A stretch of DNA of 64,000 nt from Thiobacillus sp. UBA3361 (GTDB taxonomy: Bacteria; Pseudomonadota; Gammaproteobacteria; Burkholderiales; Thiobacillaceae). The first letter of the stretch is position 1. The number at the start of each line of letters is the position of its first letter. The notes under the pieces were generated by a model, which was not told the origin of the DNA, did not search any database, and saw nothing but the letters and a program-made list of their open reading frames with translations. Location: contig DEQR01000012.1 in assembly GCA_002360535.1 (NCBI GenBank), positions 9,932-73,931 of the forward strand, written 5' to 3'. Of this stretch, positions 41,415 to 50,361 are shown one piece after another. A program made the translations under genes and the position numbers.

Positions 41415-42035
41415 TCAATGGCGTCGGAATGACTCTGCCAAAGCAAGATAGTTCGCGTGCAGGTGCCGCACCCGCTCGTCCAGCGCATCCTCGTCATCGT
41501 TGTTGTCGATCACGTCATCGGCATGCGCCAGGCGTGCGTCGCGTCCCGCCTGGGCAGCAAGAATGGCACGCACCTGGCCGGTATCCGCGCCATCCCGTGC
41601 ACTTGCCCGCCGAACCTGTATCTCGGGATCGCAATCCACCACCAGGATGCGGTCGCACAGGTCGCCGTATTGTCCAGACTCCACCAGCAAGGGCACCACC
41701 AGGATCACATAGGGCTCGCGGGCGGCGGCCACCCGCCGCGCCGCCTCGGTCCGGATCAGAGGATGCAGGATGGCCTCCAGACGGCGGCGCGCCTGGGGAT
41801 CGGCGAACACCTTGGCGCGCATGGCCTTACGGTCCAGGGCGCCGGTTTCGTCCAGGCAATGGGCGCCAAAAACCGCCGCGATGCTGGGCAGGGCCTCGCC
41901 CCCGGGTCGGGTCAAGTCATGGGCGATGCGATCGGTATCCACCACCCCGGCGCCCGATTCAGCGAACCGTTTGGCCACCGTGCTCTTGCCACTTGCGATA
42001 CCGCCGGTCAGACCGACACAAAACGGCCGGTTCAT
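41415..42035 (-). CDS. coaE: Dephospho-CoA kinase
   Basis: Phosphorylates dephospho-CoA, the last step of CoA synthesis. It has 206 residues. The P-loop is GLTGGIASGKSTVAKRF, followed by VVDTDRIAHDLTRPG (the DxDxIA motif) and VILVVPLLVESGQYGDLCDRI. ATG 42035 overlaps the pilD stop as ATGA (42032-42035). The pilD-coaE-zapD order is a conserved betaproteobacterial and gammaproteobacterial arrangement. Confidence 0.95.
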   Translation of the reverse strand: MNRPFCVGLTGGIASGKSTVAKRFAESGAGVVDTDRIAHDLTRPGGEALPSIAAVFGAHCLDETGALDRKAMRAKVFADPQARRRLEAILHPLIRTEAARRVAAAREPYVILVVPLLVESGQYGDLCDRILVVDCDPEIQVRRASARDGADTGQVRAILAAQAGRDARLAHADDVIDNNDDEDALDERVRHLHANYLALAESFRRH

Positions 42036-42862
42036 GGGGCCAGGTAGAGATCCATCAGCGGCCGGCCCAGGAACAGCACCAGCAAGCCCGCCAGAGCCAG
42101 ATAGGGTCCAAAGGGAATGGGCTTGGCCCGGTCGTGGCCGGACACCAGGATCAGGGCCACGCCCACCACCGCGCCCACCAAGCTGGAGGCGAGGATGATC
42201 AGGGGCAGGACCTTCCAGCCCATCCAGGCGCCCAACGCGGCCAGCAGCTTGAAGTCGCCGAAGCCCATGCCCTCCTTGCCGGTGACCAGCTTGAACAGGT
42301 GATAGACCAGGCGCAGGGAGAGGTAACCGGCCACGGCACCTATCAGGGCCTCTTCCAGGGGCACGAACAGGCCGTTCAAATTGGCCAGCAGCCCGATCCA
42401 GATCAGGGGCTGGGTCAGGCTGTCCGGCAGGAGATGGGTCTCGAAGTCGATGAAGGTGAGGGCCAGCAGCCCCCAGACCAGCAGCAGGGCCAGGGCCGCC
42501 TGTCCAGTGGGGCCGAAATGCCAGACCGTCAGCACCGTCAACAGTCCGGTGACGGCCTCCAGCAGGGGATAGCGCCAGGAGATGGCGACGCCGCATCGGG
42601 AACAGCGGCCCTTCTGGCGCAGATAGCTGAGCAAGGGGATATTCTCGTACCAGGCGATGAGGTGGCCGCAATGGGGACAGGCGGAGCGCGGCACCACCAG
42701 GTTGTAAGGCTGCGTCTCTTCCGCCTTCTCGCCATGGAATTCAGCACACTGTGCCCGCCATTCCCGTTCCATCATGATGGGCACGCGATGCACCACCACG
42801 TTGAGGAAGCTGCCGAACAGTAATCCCAGGACCAGGGCGATGACCAATACCTCCACGGTCAT
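42032..42862 (-). CDS. pilD: Type IV prepilin peptidase/N-methylase
   Basis: A 276-residue inner-membrane aspartic protease that cleaves and N-methylates prepilins. The cytoplasmic N-terminal loop has the paired zinc Cys motifs CPHCGH and CSRCG. The catalytic Asp residues are in TFIDFETHLLPD and GMGFGDFKLLAALG. Eight hydrophobic segments can be counted. It is coupled to coaE and follows pilC by 87 bp, completing the pilB-pilC-pilD block. Confidence 0.95.
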   Translation of the reverse strand: MTVEVLVIALVLGLLFGSFLNVVVHRVPIMMEREWRAQCAEFHGEKAEETQPYNLVVPRSACPHCGHLIAWYENIPLLSYLRQKGRCSRCGVAISWRYPLLEAVTGLLTVLTVWHFGPTGQAALALLLVWGLLALTFIDFETHLLPDSLTQPLIWIGLLANLNGLFVPLEEALIGAVAGYLSLRLVYHLFKLVTGKEGMGFGDFKLLAALGAWMGWKVLPLIILASSLVGAVVGVALILVSGHDRAKPIPFGPYLALAGLLVLFLGRPLMDLYLAP

Positions 42863-42949
42863 GGCCGGGACCTCTGCCGTTGTGGCTGAAACGTCCCGGG
42901 CATGCGCCCCACGTCGCCCTCCCAGGACGCGGCCGGCATGGCGCGCCCC

Positions 42950-44176
42950 CTAGACCACGGACCCCATCTTGAAGATGGGCAGGTACATGGCGATGACGAT
43001 GCCGCCGATGAGAACGCCCAACACCACCATGATCATGGGCTCCATCAGGCTGGACAGACCGGCCACCGCGTCATCGACTTCCCGTTCGTAGTAATCGGCA
43101 ACCTTGGTCAACATGGTATCGAGGGAGCCCGACTCCTCGCCGATGGCTACCATCTGGATAACCATATTGGGAAACACCCTGGCCGCCTGCAGGGACGAGG
43201 CCAGGCTGGCGCCGGTCGCCACATCGGCGCGGATCTTCTGCGTCGCCTCGGTGAACACGTGGTTGCCGGCCGCCCCGGCCACCGAATCCAGGGCCTCCAC
43301 CATGGGCACGCCGGCGGAGAACATGGACGAGAACGTGCGCGCCCAGCGGGCCACGGTGGCCTTTTCGATCAGCGGACCGAACACCGGCAACTTCAGGACC
43401 CAGGCATCCAGCCGGGCCTTGAAGGTGGGCGAGCGCTTGATGGATTGGGTAATGCTGAAGACGGCGGCGCCGATACCGCCGAAGATGGCCCACCACCATT
43501 CCACGAACAGGTCGGAGATGGCCATGACCATGGCCGTCAGGGCGGGCAGGTCGGCCCCGCCCTTGCTGTACATGTCCTTGAAGGCGGGAATGACGAACAG
43601 CATGATGCCGGCGGTGATGACGAAGGCGATGACCAGCACGATGATGGGGTAGAACATGGCCGAGCGGATCTTGCCCTTGAGGGCGAGCATCTTTTCCTTG
43701 TAGGTGGCGATGCGGTCCAGCACCCCGTCCAGGATGCCTGCCTGCTCCCCGGCGCCCACCAGGTTACAGTACAGGCCGTCGAAATATTTGGGGTACTTGC
43801 GGAAGGCCTGGCTCATGCTGGAACCCGCCTCCACCGTCCCCTTGATCTCGCCCAGCAGTTTTTGCAGGGAGGGATTGGAATGGCTGCGGGCGGAGATGTC
43901 GAAGGCCTGCAGCAGGGGCACGCCGGCCTTGAGCATGGTGGCCAGCTGTCGCGTGAAGATGGTTACGTCCTTCTCGGAGATGGGCTTGGTCCGGGCGAAC
44001 AGGCTCTGGCGGCGCACCTTCTGCACCGTGATGCCCTGCTTGCGCAGGTTCTGCCGTACCACGGCCTCGCCGGCGGCGAGCATCTCCCCCTTGACCTTCT
44101 TGCCGGAACGATCCGTGCCCTCCCACAGGAAGGGGACATCCCTGGCAAAGTTCGTGACACGCGCGGCAGTCGCCAT
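42950..44176 (-). CDS. pilC: Type IV pilus inner-membrane platform protein PilC
   Basis: A 408-residue GspF/PilC-family protein with two cytoplasmic domains (about 75-195 and 275-395) and three membrane segments. Stretches such as FTRQLATMLKAGVPLLQAFDI, SSMSQAFRKYPKYFD, VGAGEQAGILDGVL and WARTFSSMFSAGVPMVEAL mark the two repeated domains, and IGEESGSLDTML the last one. It connects the assembly ATPase to the pilus base. It lies 43 bp downstream of pilB. Confidence 0.95.
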   Translation of the reverse strand: MATAARVTNFARDVPFLWEGTDRSGKKVKGEMLAAGEAVVRQNLRKQGITVQKVRRQSLFARTKPISEKDVTIFTRQLATMLKAGVPLLQAFDISARSHSNPSLQKLLGEIKGTVEAGSSMSQAFRKYPKYFDGLYCNLVGAGEQAGILDGVLDRIATYKEKMLALKGKIRSAMFYPIIVLVIAFVITAGIMLFVIPAFKDMYSKGGADLPALTAMVMAISDLFVEWWWAIFGGIGAAVFSITQSIKRSPTFKARLDAWVLKLPVFGPLIEKATVARWARTFSSMFSAGVPMVEALDSVAGAAGNHVFTEATQKIRADVATGASLASSLQAARVFPNMVIQMVAIGEESGSLDTMLTKVADYYEREVDDAVAGLSSLMEPMIMVVLGVLIGGIVIAMYLPIFKMGSVV

Positions 44177-44219
44177 GCTCTAAAGCTCTCCTATGGGTTG
44201 CGAGGGACCGGGATGGCCG

Positions 44220-45944
44220 TCACTCGTTGGTCACCGCCAGCACCTCCTCCAGGGAGGTCATGCCGGACTTGACCTTCCGCAGGCCCGCCTGGCGCAGGTC
44301 CAGGACGCCTTCCCGCTTGGCCTGGGCGGCGATATCCAGGTTGGAACCGTTCTTCAGGATGATGCGGTTGATCTCGTCGGTGATGGGCATGACCTGATAG
44401 ATGCCCACCCGCCCCTTGTAGCCGGTGTTGTTGCACAGATGGCAGCCGACCGCCGTGTAGGGTTGCCAGGAATCGTCGATGTCCACCTCCAGGAAACCCG
44501 CGTTGAGCAGGGCCTCGGGAGGGATTTCCACCGGTTTCTTGCAATTCGGGCATAGCTTGCGGCCCAGGCGCTGAGCCGTGATCAGCAGCACCGAGGCGGC
44601 CACGTTGTAGCTGGGCACCCCCATGTTGACCATCCGGGTCAGGGTGGAGGGCGCATCGTTGGTATGCAGGGTGGACAACACCATATGGCCGGTCTGAGCG
44701 GCCTTGATGGCGATCTCCGCCGTCTCCAGGTCGCGGATCTCACCCACCATGATGATGTCCGGATCCTGGCGCAGGAAGGACCGGAGCGCCGAGGCGAAAT
44801 CCAGGCCTGCCTTCTCGTTGATGTTCACCTGGTTGATGCCGTTCAACTGGATTTCCACCGGGTCCTCGACAGTGGAGATGTTCACCCCGGGCTGGTTGAG
44901 CAGGTTCAGGCAGGAATACAGGGACACGGTCTTACCGCTGCCGGTGGGACCGGTCACCAGCACCATGCCGTAGGGACGCTGCACCGCGTCCAGCAGGTGC
45001 TGCAACTGTTCGGGCTCGTAGCCCAGTTCCTCGATCTTCTTTTGCAGGGCGGTGGTGGAATCCAATATCCGCATGACGATCTTTTCGCCATACAGGGTCG
45101 GCAGGGTGGAGATACGAAAGTCCACCGATTTGTTGCGCGAAACCACCAATTTCAGACGGCCGTCCTGGGGCACGCGCTTCTCGGAGATGTCCAGCTTGGA
45201 GATCACCTTGATGCGGGAAGCGATCTTTTCCTTGATGGCCAGGGGCGGCTGGGCGGTCTCGTACAGCAGGCCGTCCATGCGGTAACGGATGCGGTAACTC
45301 TTCTCATAAGGCTCGAAGTGGATATCCGAGGCACCGCTGTTGATGGCATCCAGCATGATCTTCTGCAGGTAGCGCACCACCGGCGCATCGTCGATATCGA
45401 CGGCCGCCGCGGTATCGGCCGCGGCTTGGGCCTCCTCGTCGCTGAAATCGAGATTCAGGTCTTCCGTGTCGATGGCCGCCAGGATGTCCTGTTCGCCCCC
45501 CTCCCCATACATGTCCAGCAGCTTGCCCAGCTTGTCGTCCTCTACGACCACCGGATCAATGGTCAGGCCGCTGCGGAACTTGATGTCATCCAGCACCTGG
45601 ATATTGCTGGGATCGGAGATCGCCATGAACAAGCGGTTGCCGCGCTGGCTGAGCGGCAGCGCGCGGTGCTTGTGAAGGATTTTCCCCTCGACGATCCCCT
45701 TGGGCAGGATGGACGGATCCATGGCGTCCAGGTTCAGGAAGGGGAAGCCGAAGGTGATGGAAGCAAAGGCGGCGATCTGATCGGCGCGGAAGCGGCGGGT
45801 GCGCAGCAGGTGGGCCAGGAAATTCTCGTTGGCCGCCTTTGCCTGGTTTTGCAGGTTCTCTCCCTCCTCGGAGCTGAGGAGTCCCTGCTGGACCAGTTCC
45901 CGGCATAAGCCGGTCAGATTTCCGGATACGTTAACCGCGACCAA
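44220..45944 (-). CDS. pilB: Type IV pilus assembly ATPase PilB
   Basis: A 574-residue hexameric motor for pilus extension. The N-terminal GspE-N/MshEN domain (LLRTRRFRADQIAAF, LPLSQRGNRLFMAISDPS) is followed by an acidic linker, the Walker A loop GPTGSGKTVSLYSC, an Asp box with EDPVEIQLNG, the Walker B region PDIIMVGEIRDLETAEIA, and the zinc-binding tetracysteine region (LCPNCKKP, CHLCNNTGY). The start is TTG 45944, supported by AGGAAAGG six bases upstream; no ATG fits the family start. It heads the pilB-pilC-pilD operon and diverges from the DUF2238 gene. Confidence 0.93.
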   Translation of the reverse strand: MVAVNVSGNLTGLCRELVQQGLLSSEEGENLQNQAKAANENFLAHLLRTRRFRADQIAAFASITFGFPFLNLDAMDPSILPKGIVEGKILHKHRALPLSQRGNRLFMAISDPSNIQVLDDIKFRSGLTIDPVVVEDDKLGKLLDMYGEGGEQDILAAIDTEDLNLDFSDEEAQAAADTAAAVDIDDAPVVRYLQKIMLDAINSGASDIHFEPYEKSYRIRYRMDGLLYETAQPPLAIKEKIASRIKVISKLDISEKRVPQDGRLKLVVSRNKSVDFRISTLPTLYGEKIVMRILDSTTALQKKIEELGYEPEQLQHLLDAVQRPYGMVLVTGPTGSGKTVSLYSCLNLLNQPGVNISTVEDPVEIQLNGINQVNINEKAGLDFASALRSFLRQDPDIIMVGEIRDLETAEIAIKAAQTGHMVLSTLHTNDAPSTLTRMVNMGVPSYNVAASVLLITAQRLGRKLCPNCKKPVEIPPEALLNAGFLEVDIDDSWQPYTAVGCHLCNNTGYKGRVGIYQVMPITDEINRIILKNGSNLDIAAQAKREGVLDLRQAGLRKVKSGMTSLEEVLAVTNE

Positions 45945-46188
45945 AACGCGCCTTTCCTAAGCCGTTGATATGCATTGGCATGTCCGTTCGATGATGCCTA
46001 TCGCACTTGCAAATGTAAAGCTGGCGTCCGGTTGGCCGGTGCGATTCGGAGCACACCGGCGCAGGATTCGGCAGGACGGGTGCGCACTCCCGCCGCGGCC
46101 CGCGCTGTCGGACGATGCCGGCCCAACTGATTGTCGTCACAATGGGGTGATTTCTTTAGGTCTTTCCGTCACCGCTATACTGCGCCGC

Positions 46189-46812
46189 ATGTGGACCCAC
46201 CGCGCGCCACCCCCGCTGTTTCTCGGCCTGACCCTCCTTGTCCTGGCATGGTCGGGGATCGGCCCCAAGGACCGCTTCACCTGGTTTCTGGAGGTGGCGC
46301 CGGTGCTCATCGGTTTGCCCGTGCTGCTGGCCACCCATGGGCGCTTCCCCTTCACTCAACTGGCCTACTGCCTGCTGACCCTTCACGGCGTCATCCTGAT
46401 GATCGGCGGCCACTACACCTACGCCGAGATGCCTCTGTTCAACTGGCTGCGCGACGGCCTGGAACTGAGCCGCAACCACTATGACCGGGTGGGGCATGTG
46501 GCCCAGGGCTTCTTCCCGGCCATCGTCGCGCGCGAGGTCCTGTTGCGCGCCTCTCCCCTGCGACCGGGCAAGTGGCTGTTTTTCATGGTGACCTGCTTTT
46601 GCCTGGCCCTGTCCGCCTTCTATGAAATGATCGAGTGGTGGGTGGCGGTCGCCAGCGGTGACGAGGCGGTGGCCTTCCTCGCCACCCAGGGCGACGTCTG
46701 GGACACCCAGTGGGACATGTTCCTGGCCCTGACGGGCGCGATCCTTTCCCTGGCGCTCCTGTCAAAACCACACGACCGACAGCTTATCCGGATGGGATAT
46801 CTCCATGTCTGA
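46189..46812 (+). CDS. DUF2238 (YjdF-like) integral membrane protein
   Basis: A 207-residue inner-membrane protein with about five hydrophobic segments. Characteristic stretches are LLTLHGVILMIGGHYTYAEMP, RNHYDRVGHVAQGFFPA, LSAFYEMIEWWVAV and GDVWDTQWDMFLALTGAI. It carries many conserved His, Glu and Asp residues next to the membrane. The function is not established. ATG 46189 is chosen as the start because residues upstream are shadow sequence. It overlaps the next gene by 8 bp. Confidence 0.88.
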   Translation: MWTHRAPPPLFLGLTLLVLAWSGIGPKDRFTWFLEVAPVLIGLPVLLATHGRFPFTQLAYCLLTLHGVILMIGGHYTYAEMPLFNWLRDGLELSRNHYDRVGHVAQGFFPAIVAREVLLRASPLRPGKWLFFMVTCFCLALSAFYEMIEWWVAVASGDEAVAFLATQGDVWDTQWDMFLALTGAILSLALLSKPHDRQLIRMGYLHV

Positions 46813-47446
46813 TTGCGACCACCACGATTGCACCCCACCCCACCACCCCGGCAGGCCGGGCATTCCCCAGGTGGGTAGCTTCAACCCCGCGGCTTTCGAG
46901 CGGGCAGTGACCGACCTGTTGCGCGCCTGTGGCGTATCGCCGGATTCGGTGCATACCGGCAAGACCGCAAGGCGCGTGCGCGAGTTGTGGGAGCGGCGTC
47001 TGCTGGGCGGCTATGCCATGGACCCGGGCGAGGCCCTGGGCGAGGGCTTCGCGGACGACCGGGACGACATGGTGGTGGTGCGCGGCATCGCCGTGCACGG
47101 GGTCTGCCCCCACCACCTGGTACCCTTCCGCGGTGTGGCCCATGTGGCCTACATCCCCGGCGGCCGGCTGCACGGCTTCGGACGCATCGCCCGCATGGTG
47201 GATGCCATCGGCCACCGTTTCACCTACCAGGAGTGGATGACGCGCGACATCGCCGAAGCCCTGGTGAACCATGGCCAAGCCAGGGGGGCGGCCTGCATCA
47301 TCGAGGCCGAACAGCTCTGCCTGCTGCTGGGGGAGGACCGGCGCGGCGACGAACGGGTGGTCACCCAAGCCTACACCGGCTGCTTCAGGACCGATATGCA
47401 GAGCCGAAACGAATTCCTACGCGCCCTCGGCGGCCCCCTGCCATGA
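46805..47446 (+). CDS. Divergent GTP cyclohydrolase I (FolE) paralogue
   Basis: A 213-residue tunnelling-fold protein. The zinc site is preserved: Cys101 and His104 in GVCPHHLVPF, and Cys172 in EAEQLCLLLG. However, the family's catalytic His next to the third zinc ligand (His179 in E. coli) is Gln170 here, the CEHH motif reads CPHH, and the following RG loop is replaced by GEDRRGDER. A new Cys/His-rich N terminus (CDHHDCTPPHHPG) is added. Reaction with GTP is therefore uncertain. A standard FolE2 is encoded at 54651. The gene is translationally coupled on both sides (DUF2238 upstream, ICMT-like downstream). Confidence 0.82.
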   Translation: MSDCDHHDCTPPHHPGRPGIPQVGSFNPAAFERAVTDLLRACGVSPDSVHTGKTARRVRELWERRLLGGYAMDPGEALGEGFADDRDDMVVVRGIAVHGVCPHHLVPFRGVAHVAYIPGGRLHGFGRIARMVDAIGHRFTYQEWMTRDIAEALVNHGQARGAACIIEAEQLCLLLGEDRRGDERVVTQAYTGCFRTDMQSRNEFLRALGGPLP

Positions 47447-47910
47447 ACCCGGCGCGCCGGCCGAGCACCTTGGTGCTGCCCCCCCTGCCCTACGCCCTGG
47501 CCCTCTACGCCGGCTGGTGGCTGGACCGGCACTGGCAGGCCTGGTCCCTGGATTTTGGCAGCTTGAACAGGCCCCTGGGCGGGCTCCTGGTGGCCGTCGG
47601 CCTGACCCTGTTCGCCTGGACCCTGATCACCTTCTGGCGCCACCGCACCACGGTCAACCCCTACAAGGCGGCCAACAGCCTGGCCACCGACGGCCCCTTC
47701 CGCTTCAGCCGCAACCCCATCTACCTAGGAGACTGGTTCATCTATGCCGGGGTGACACTGCTGCTGGCCACCCTGTGGCCCATCGTCTTCATCCCCCCGG
47801 TGTGGCTGATCATCCGCTACGGCGTCATCCGCCACGAGGAGGCCCACCTGACGGCCCGTTTCGGACAGCCCTACGAGGATTACCGGGCGCACGTACGGCG
47901 CTGGCTTTGA
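47443..47910 (+). CDS. Isoprenylcysteine carboxyl methyltransferase-like membrane protein
   Basis: A 155-residue integral membrane protein with about four hydrophobic segments. The SAM- and lipid-binding signature of the ICMT/PEMT family is present: GPFRFSRNPIYLGDWFIYAG, then VIRHEEAHLTARFGQPYEDY near the C terminus, with the conserved His-Glu-Glu and Tyr. Bacterial members methylate unknown lipid or small substrates. The start overlaps the FolE-like stop as ATGA (47443-47446), and the first YceI gene begins 15 bp after its end. Confidence 0.9.
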   Translation: MNPARRPSTLVLPPLPYALALYAGWWLDRHWQAWSLDFGSLNRPLGGLLVAVGLTLFAWTLITFWRHRTTVNPYKAANSLATDGPFRFSRNPIYLGDWFIYAGVTLLLATLWPIVFIPPVWLIIRYGVIRHEEAHLTARFGQPYEDYRAHVRRWL

Positions 47911-47924
47911 AGGAGAAGTAACAC

Positions 47925-48470
47925 ATGCTGCGATGGATCATCTTGCTGGGCAGTCTGCTGGTCGCCCTACCCACCCCGGCCCAGGACTGGAAACTGGATA
48001 CCGCCTCCAGCTGGGTGCGCTTCACCTCCAGGCAGATGAACGTGCCCATGGCCGGCGGCTTCAAGCGCTTCGCCGCCAGCGCCCGCTTCGACCCGGCGCG
48101 GCCGGAGGCGGGCAGCTACCGGGTGGAGGTGGAGGTAGCCAGCATCGACACGGGCACCGCCGAGGGGGACGATGAGGTGAAGCGCCCCGCTTGGTTCGAC
48201 GCCGCGCGCCACCCCAGGGCCAGCTTTACCACCCGCCAGGTGCGCAGGACCGCCCAGGGATTCCTGGCCCAGGGCGACATGACCGTGAAGGGCCAGACCC
48301 GCCCGGCCGAGATGGCCTTCACCCTGGTCCCCCAGGGCAAGGGCTGGCGGGCGGACGGACGCTACACCCTGAAACGATCGGATTTCGGCATCGGCGGCGG
48401 CGAGTGGTCCGACCCGTCCATCGTCGCCGACCCGGTGCAGGTGGAATTCCGCCTGGTGCTGACGCCGTGA
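47925..48470 (+). CDS. Secreted YceI-family lipocalin-like protein (first copy)
   Basis: A 181-residue protein with a signal peptide (LRWIILLGSLLVALPTPAQ) and the YceI eight-stranded barrel that binds a long isoprenoid chain in characterised members. Typical stretches are WKLDTASSWVRFTSRQMN, VEVASIDTGTAEGDDEVKRPAWF (in part), FDAARHPRASFTT and GDMTVKGQTRPAEM. GGAGAAG precedes ATG 47925. The sequence ends by overlapping the second YceI gene. Expected location: periplasm. Confidence 0.92.
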   Translation: MLRWIILLGSLLVALPTPAQDWKLDTASSWVRFTSRQMNVPMAGGFKRFAASARFDPARPEAGSYRVEVEVASIDTGTAEGDDEVKRPAWFDAARHPRASFTTRQVRRTAQGFLAQGDMTVKGQTRPAEMAFTLVPQGKGWRADGRYTLKRSDFGIGGGEWSDPSIVADPVQVEFRLVLTP

Positions 48471-49030
48471 AGCGATCCGGCCTCGCCCTGCTGGGCTGTC
48501 TGGCGGCCCTGTCGTGCCGGGCCGCCGACAGCTACACCCTGGATCCCAGCCACACCTTCCCCAGCTTCGAGGTGCGCCATCACGGCGTGTCCATCATGCG
48601 CGGCAAGTTCAACCGGAGCCGGGGCACGGCCGTGCTGGATCCCGTTGGCGATGTCGGCCGTATCGAGGCGGTCATCGACACGGCCTCGGTGGACACCGGC
48701 CTGGACGAGCTGAACCGCATGCTCCAGGGCGGGCTGTTCCTGGACAGCACCCGCCACCCGGAGGCGCGCTTCGTCTCCAACCAGGTGGAATACCGGGACG
48801 GCAGACCGGTGCTGGCCCGGGGCGAGCTGACCCTGCGTGGCGTCACCCGGCCGGTGGTACTGGACATCCATGACTTCACCTGCACCACCCACTTCCTCTC
48901 CCGTCGCCCCCTGTGCGGCGCCGATGCGCACACGGTGATCCGCCGCGGGGACTTCGGCATCACCTTCGGCGGCAGTCTGATCGGCGAGGAGGTGGGGCTG
49001 GCCATCGCCGTGGAGGGCTACCGTGAATGA
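48467..49030 (+). CDS. Secreted YceI-family lipocalin-like protein (second copy)
   Basis: A 187-residue paralogue, GTG start at 48467 overlapping the previous stop (GTGA). The signal peptide is MKRSGLALLGCLAALSCRAA; the final Cys is near the cleavage site but the residues around it (LSCRA) do not make a clean lipobox. The YceI barrel follows (YTLDPSHTFPSFEVRHHG, TASVDTGLDELNRML, FLDSTRHPEARFVS, RGDFGITFGGSLIGEEV). Two YceI proteins in a row are common; here they follow a membrane methyltransferase and a FolE paralogue. Confidence 0.92.
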   Translation: MKRSGLALLGCLAALSCRAADSYTLDPSHTFPSFEVRHHGVSIMRGKFNRSRGTAVLDPVGDVGRIEAVIDTASVDTGLDELNRMLQGGLFLDSTRHPEARFVSNQVEYRDGRPVLARGELTLRGVTRPVVLDIHDFTCTTHFLSRRPLCGADAHTVIRRGDFGITFGGSLIGEEVGLAIAVEGYRE

Positions 49031-49105
49031 CCTTCCCGGTGTAGCGGCAGCGGTCACTGCCGTGCTAACGTTCGCCCATGACATCTTGCCGAGGAGAGCC
49101 ACGCC

Positions 49106-49387
49106 ATGAGCGAGATCATCCCTGAAACCCCCGCCGACTACGACCACACCCGCATCATCGAACTGCCCGACGGCTTTTACTGGCTGGACGAAAAGACCAC
49201 CGAGCGCTACGGGCCCTTCGCCACCCTGCTGGAGGCCGTGCAGGACATGGAATACAACGCCGACAGCGATTACGAACCGGCGGAAAGCCTGGAAGAAGCG
49301 GAGGCAGAACTGGGGCTAACCCACTGGGTGGACCCGGAGACGGGGGAACTGGCGGAAGACACCCTCACCCACCTGGAAGAGCACTGA
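49106..49387 (+). CDS. Small acidic protein of unknown function
   Basis: A 93-residue cytoplasmic protein, start ATG 49106 with GAGGAG eight bases upstream. The N-terminal half DHTRIIELPDGFYWLDEKTTERYGPF suggests a small beta domain, and the C-terminal half is strongly acidic (EPAESLEEAEAELGL, DPETGELAEDTLTHLEEH). It overlaps the 3' end of the convergent glucokinase gene by 23 bp (49365-49387). No family name is known to me. Confidence 0.7.
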   Translation: MSEIIPETPADYDHTRIIELPDGFYWLDEKTTERYGPFATLLEAVQDMEYNADSDYEPAESLEEAEAELGLTHWVDPETGELAEDTLTHLEEH

Positions 49388-50348
49388 GCCGGCTGGCCGC
49401 CAGGGCGGCCCCCTTCAACCCCACCGCCTCGTCGAGCACCACCCGCACCGGGACCCCGCTCATCCATTCGCTGAACCGGCCCTTACCCGTAAATCCCTCC
49501 AGGAAGGCTACTCCGCTCAGTGCGGGAAGGATCTTCAGGGCGATGCCCCCGGCCAGATAGACCCCGCCGCGGGCCTGGGCCAGCAGCGCCAGATCGCCCG
49601 CCACCTGTCCCAGAATGCGGCAGAACGATTCCAACGCGGCCTGCGCCGCCCCGTCCCGATGCGCCAGGGCCGCGGCGCTGACCGCGGCGGGGGAATCATC
49701 CGCCGGGTCCCCCGGCATTTCCGATTCCGCCCGGAAAAAGCCGTACAGGTCGGTCAGGCCCGGGCCGGACAGGATGCGTTCCACGGACACCCGGCCATGG
49801 CGCCGCCGCAGGTAGGCCAGCAGGCGGTCCTGCAGGGCATCCATCGGCGCGAAGGCCATGTGCCCCCCTTCCGAGGGGAGGGGCCGATAGCCGGCCGCAG
49901 TGGGGATGCATTGCACCACGCCCAGGCCGGTGCCCGGCCCCAGGGCCACCCTGGGCGCGTCTGGCAAGGTCTCGCCGGCTTGGAGAACGGCCAACTCACC
50001 GTCCCCCAACGCGGACAGGCCATGGCCCACGGCGACGAAATCGTTGATCAGCGCGGCCCGCCGCAGGCCGAGGCGGGATGCCAGGGCATCGGCGTCGATC
50101 AGCCAGGGCAGATTGGTCAGCCGCGCCCGGCGCCCGTCTGTGGGGCCCGCCACCGCCAGGCAGGCGGCCGCGGGCGCCGGCTGCCCTGCCAGGAAGCCGG
50201 ACAGCAAGGTCTCCAGCCCGTCGGCCTCGCGGTTGGCGAAATGACGCCGGAGCAGGATATCGACACGGTCGCCTTGCACCGCGGCCAGGGCCAGGCGGGT
50301 GTTGGTGCCACCGATGTCGCCGGCGAGAAACAGGTTCGAATCCGGCAC
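49365..50348 (-). CDS. glk: Glucokinase (ROK-independent, Glk type)
   Basis: Phosphorylates glucose with ATP. It has 327 residues. The phosphate loop is FLAGDIGGTNTRLALA, the sugar-binding stretch is RLTNLPWLIDADAL followed by INDFVAVGHGL, the adenosine region has ALGPGTGLGVVQ, and EGGHMAFAP is the E. coli Glk-type motif. The end VYLAGGIALKILPAL is also typical. It is a non-PTS hexose kinase. It lies 13 bp upstream of the doxX gene's end, on the same strand. Confidence 0.95.
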   Translation of the reverse strand: MPDSNLFLAGDIGGTNTRLALAAVQGDRVDILLRRHFANREADGLETLLSGFLAGQPAPAAACLAVAGPTDGRRARLTNLPWLIDADALASRLGLRRAALINDFVAVGHGLSALGDGELAVLQAGETLPDAPRVALGPGTGLGVVQCIPTAAGYRPLPSEGGHMAFAPMDALQDRLLAYLRRRHGRVSVERILSGPGLTDLYGFFRAESEMPGDPADDSPAAVSAAALAHRDGAAQAALESFCRILGQVAGDLALLAQARGGVYLAGGIALKILPALSGVAFLEGFTGKGRFSEWMSGVPVRVVLDEAVGLKGAALAASRLSALPGG

Positions 50349-50361
50349 GCGGCTCTCCGGC

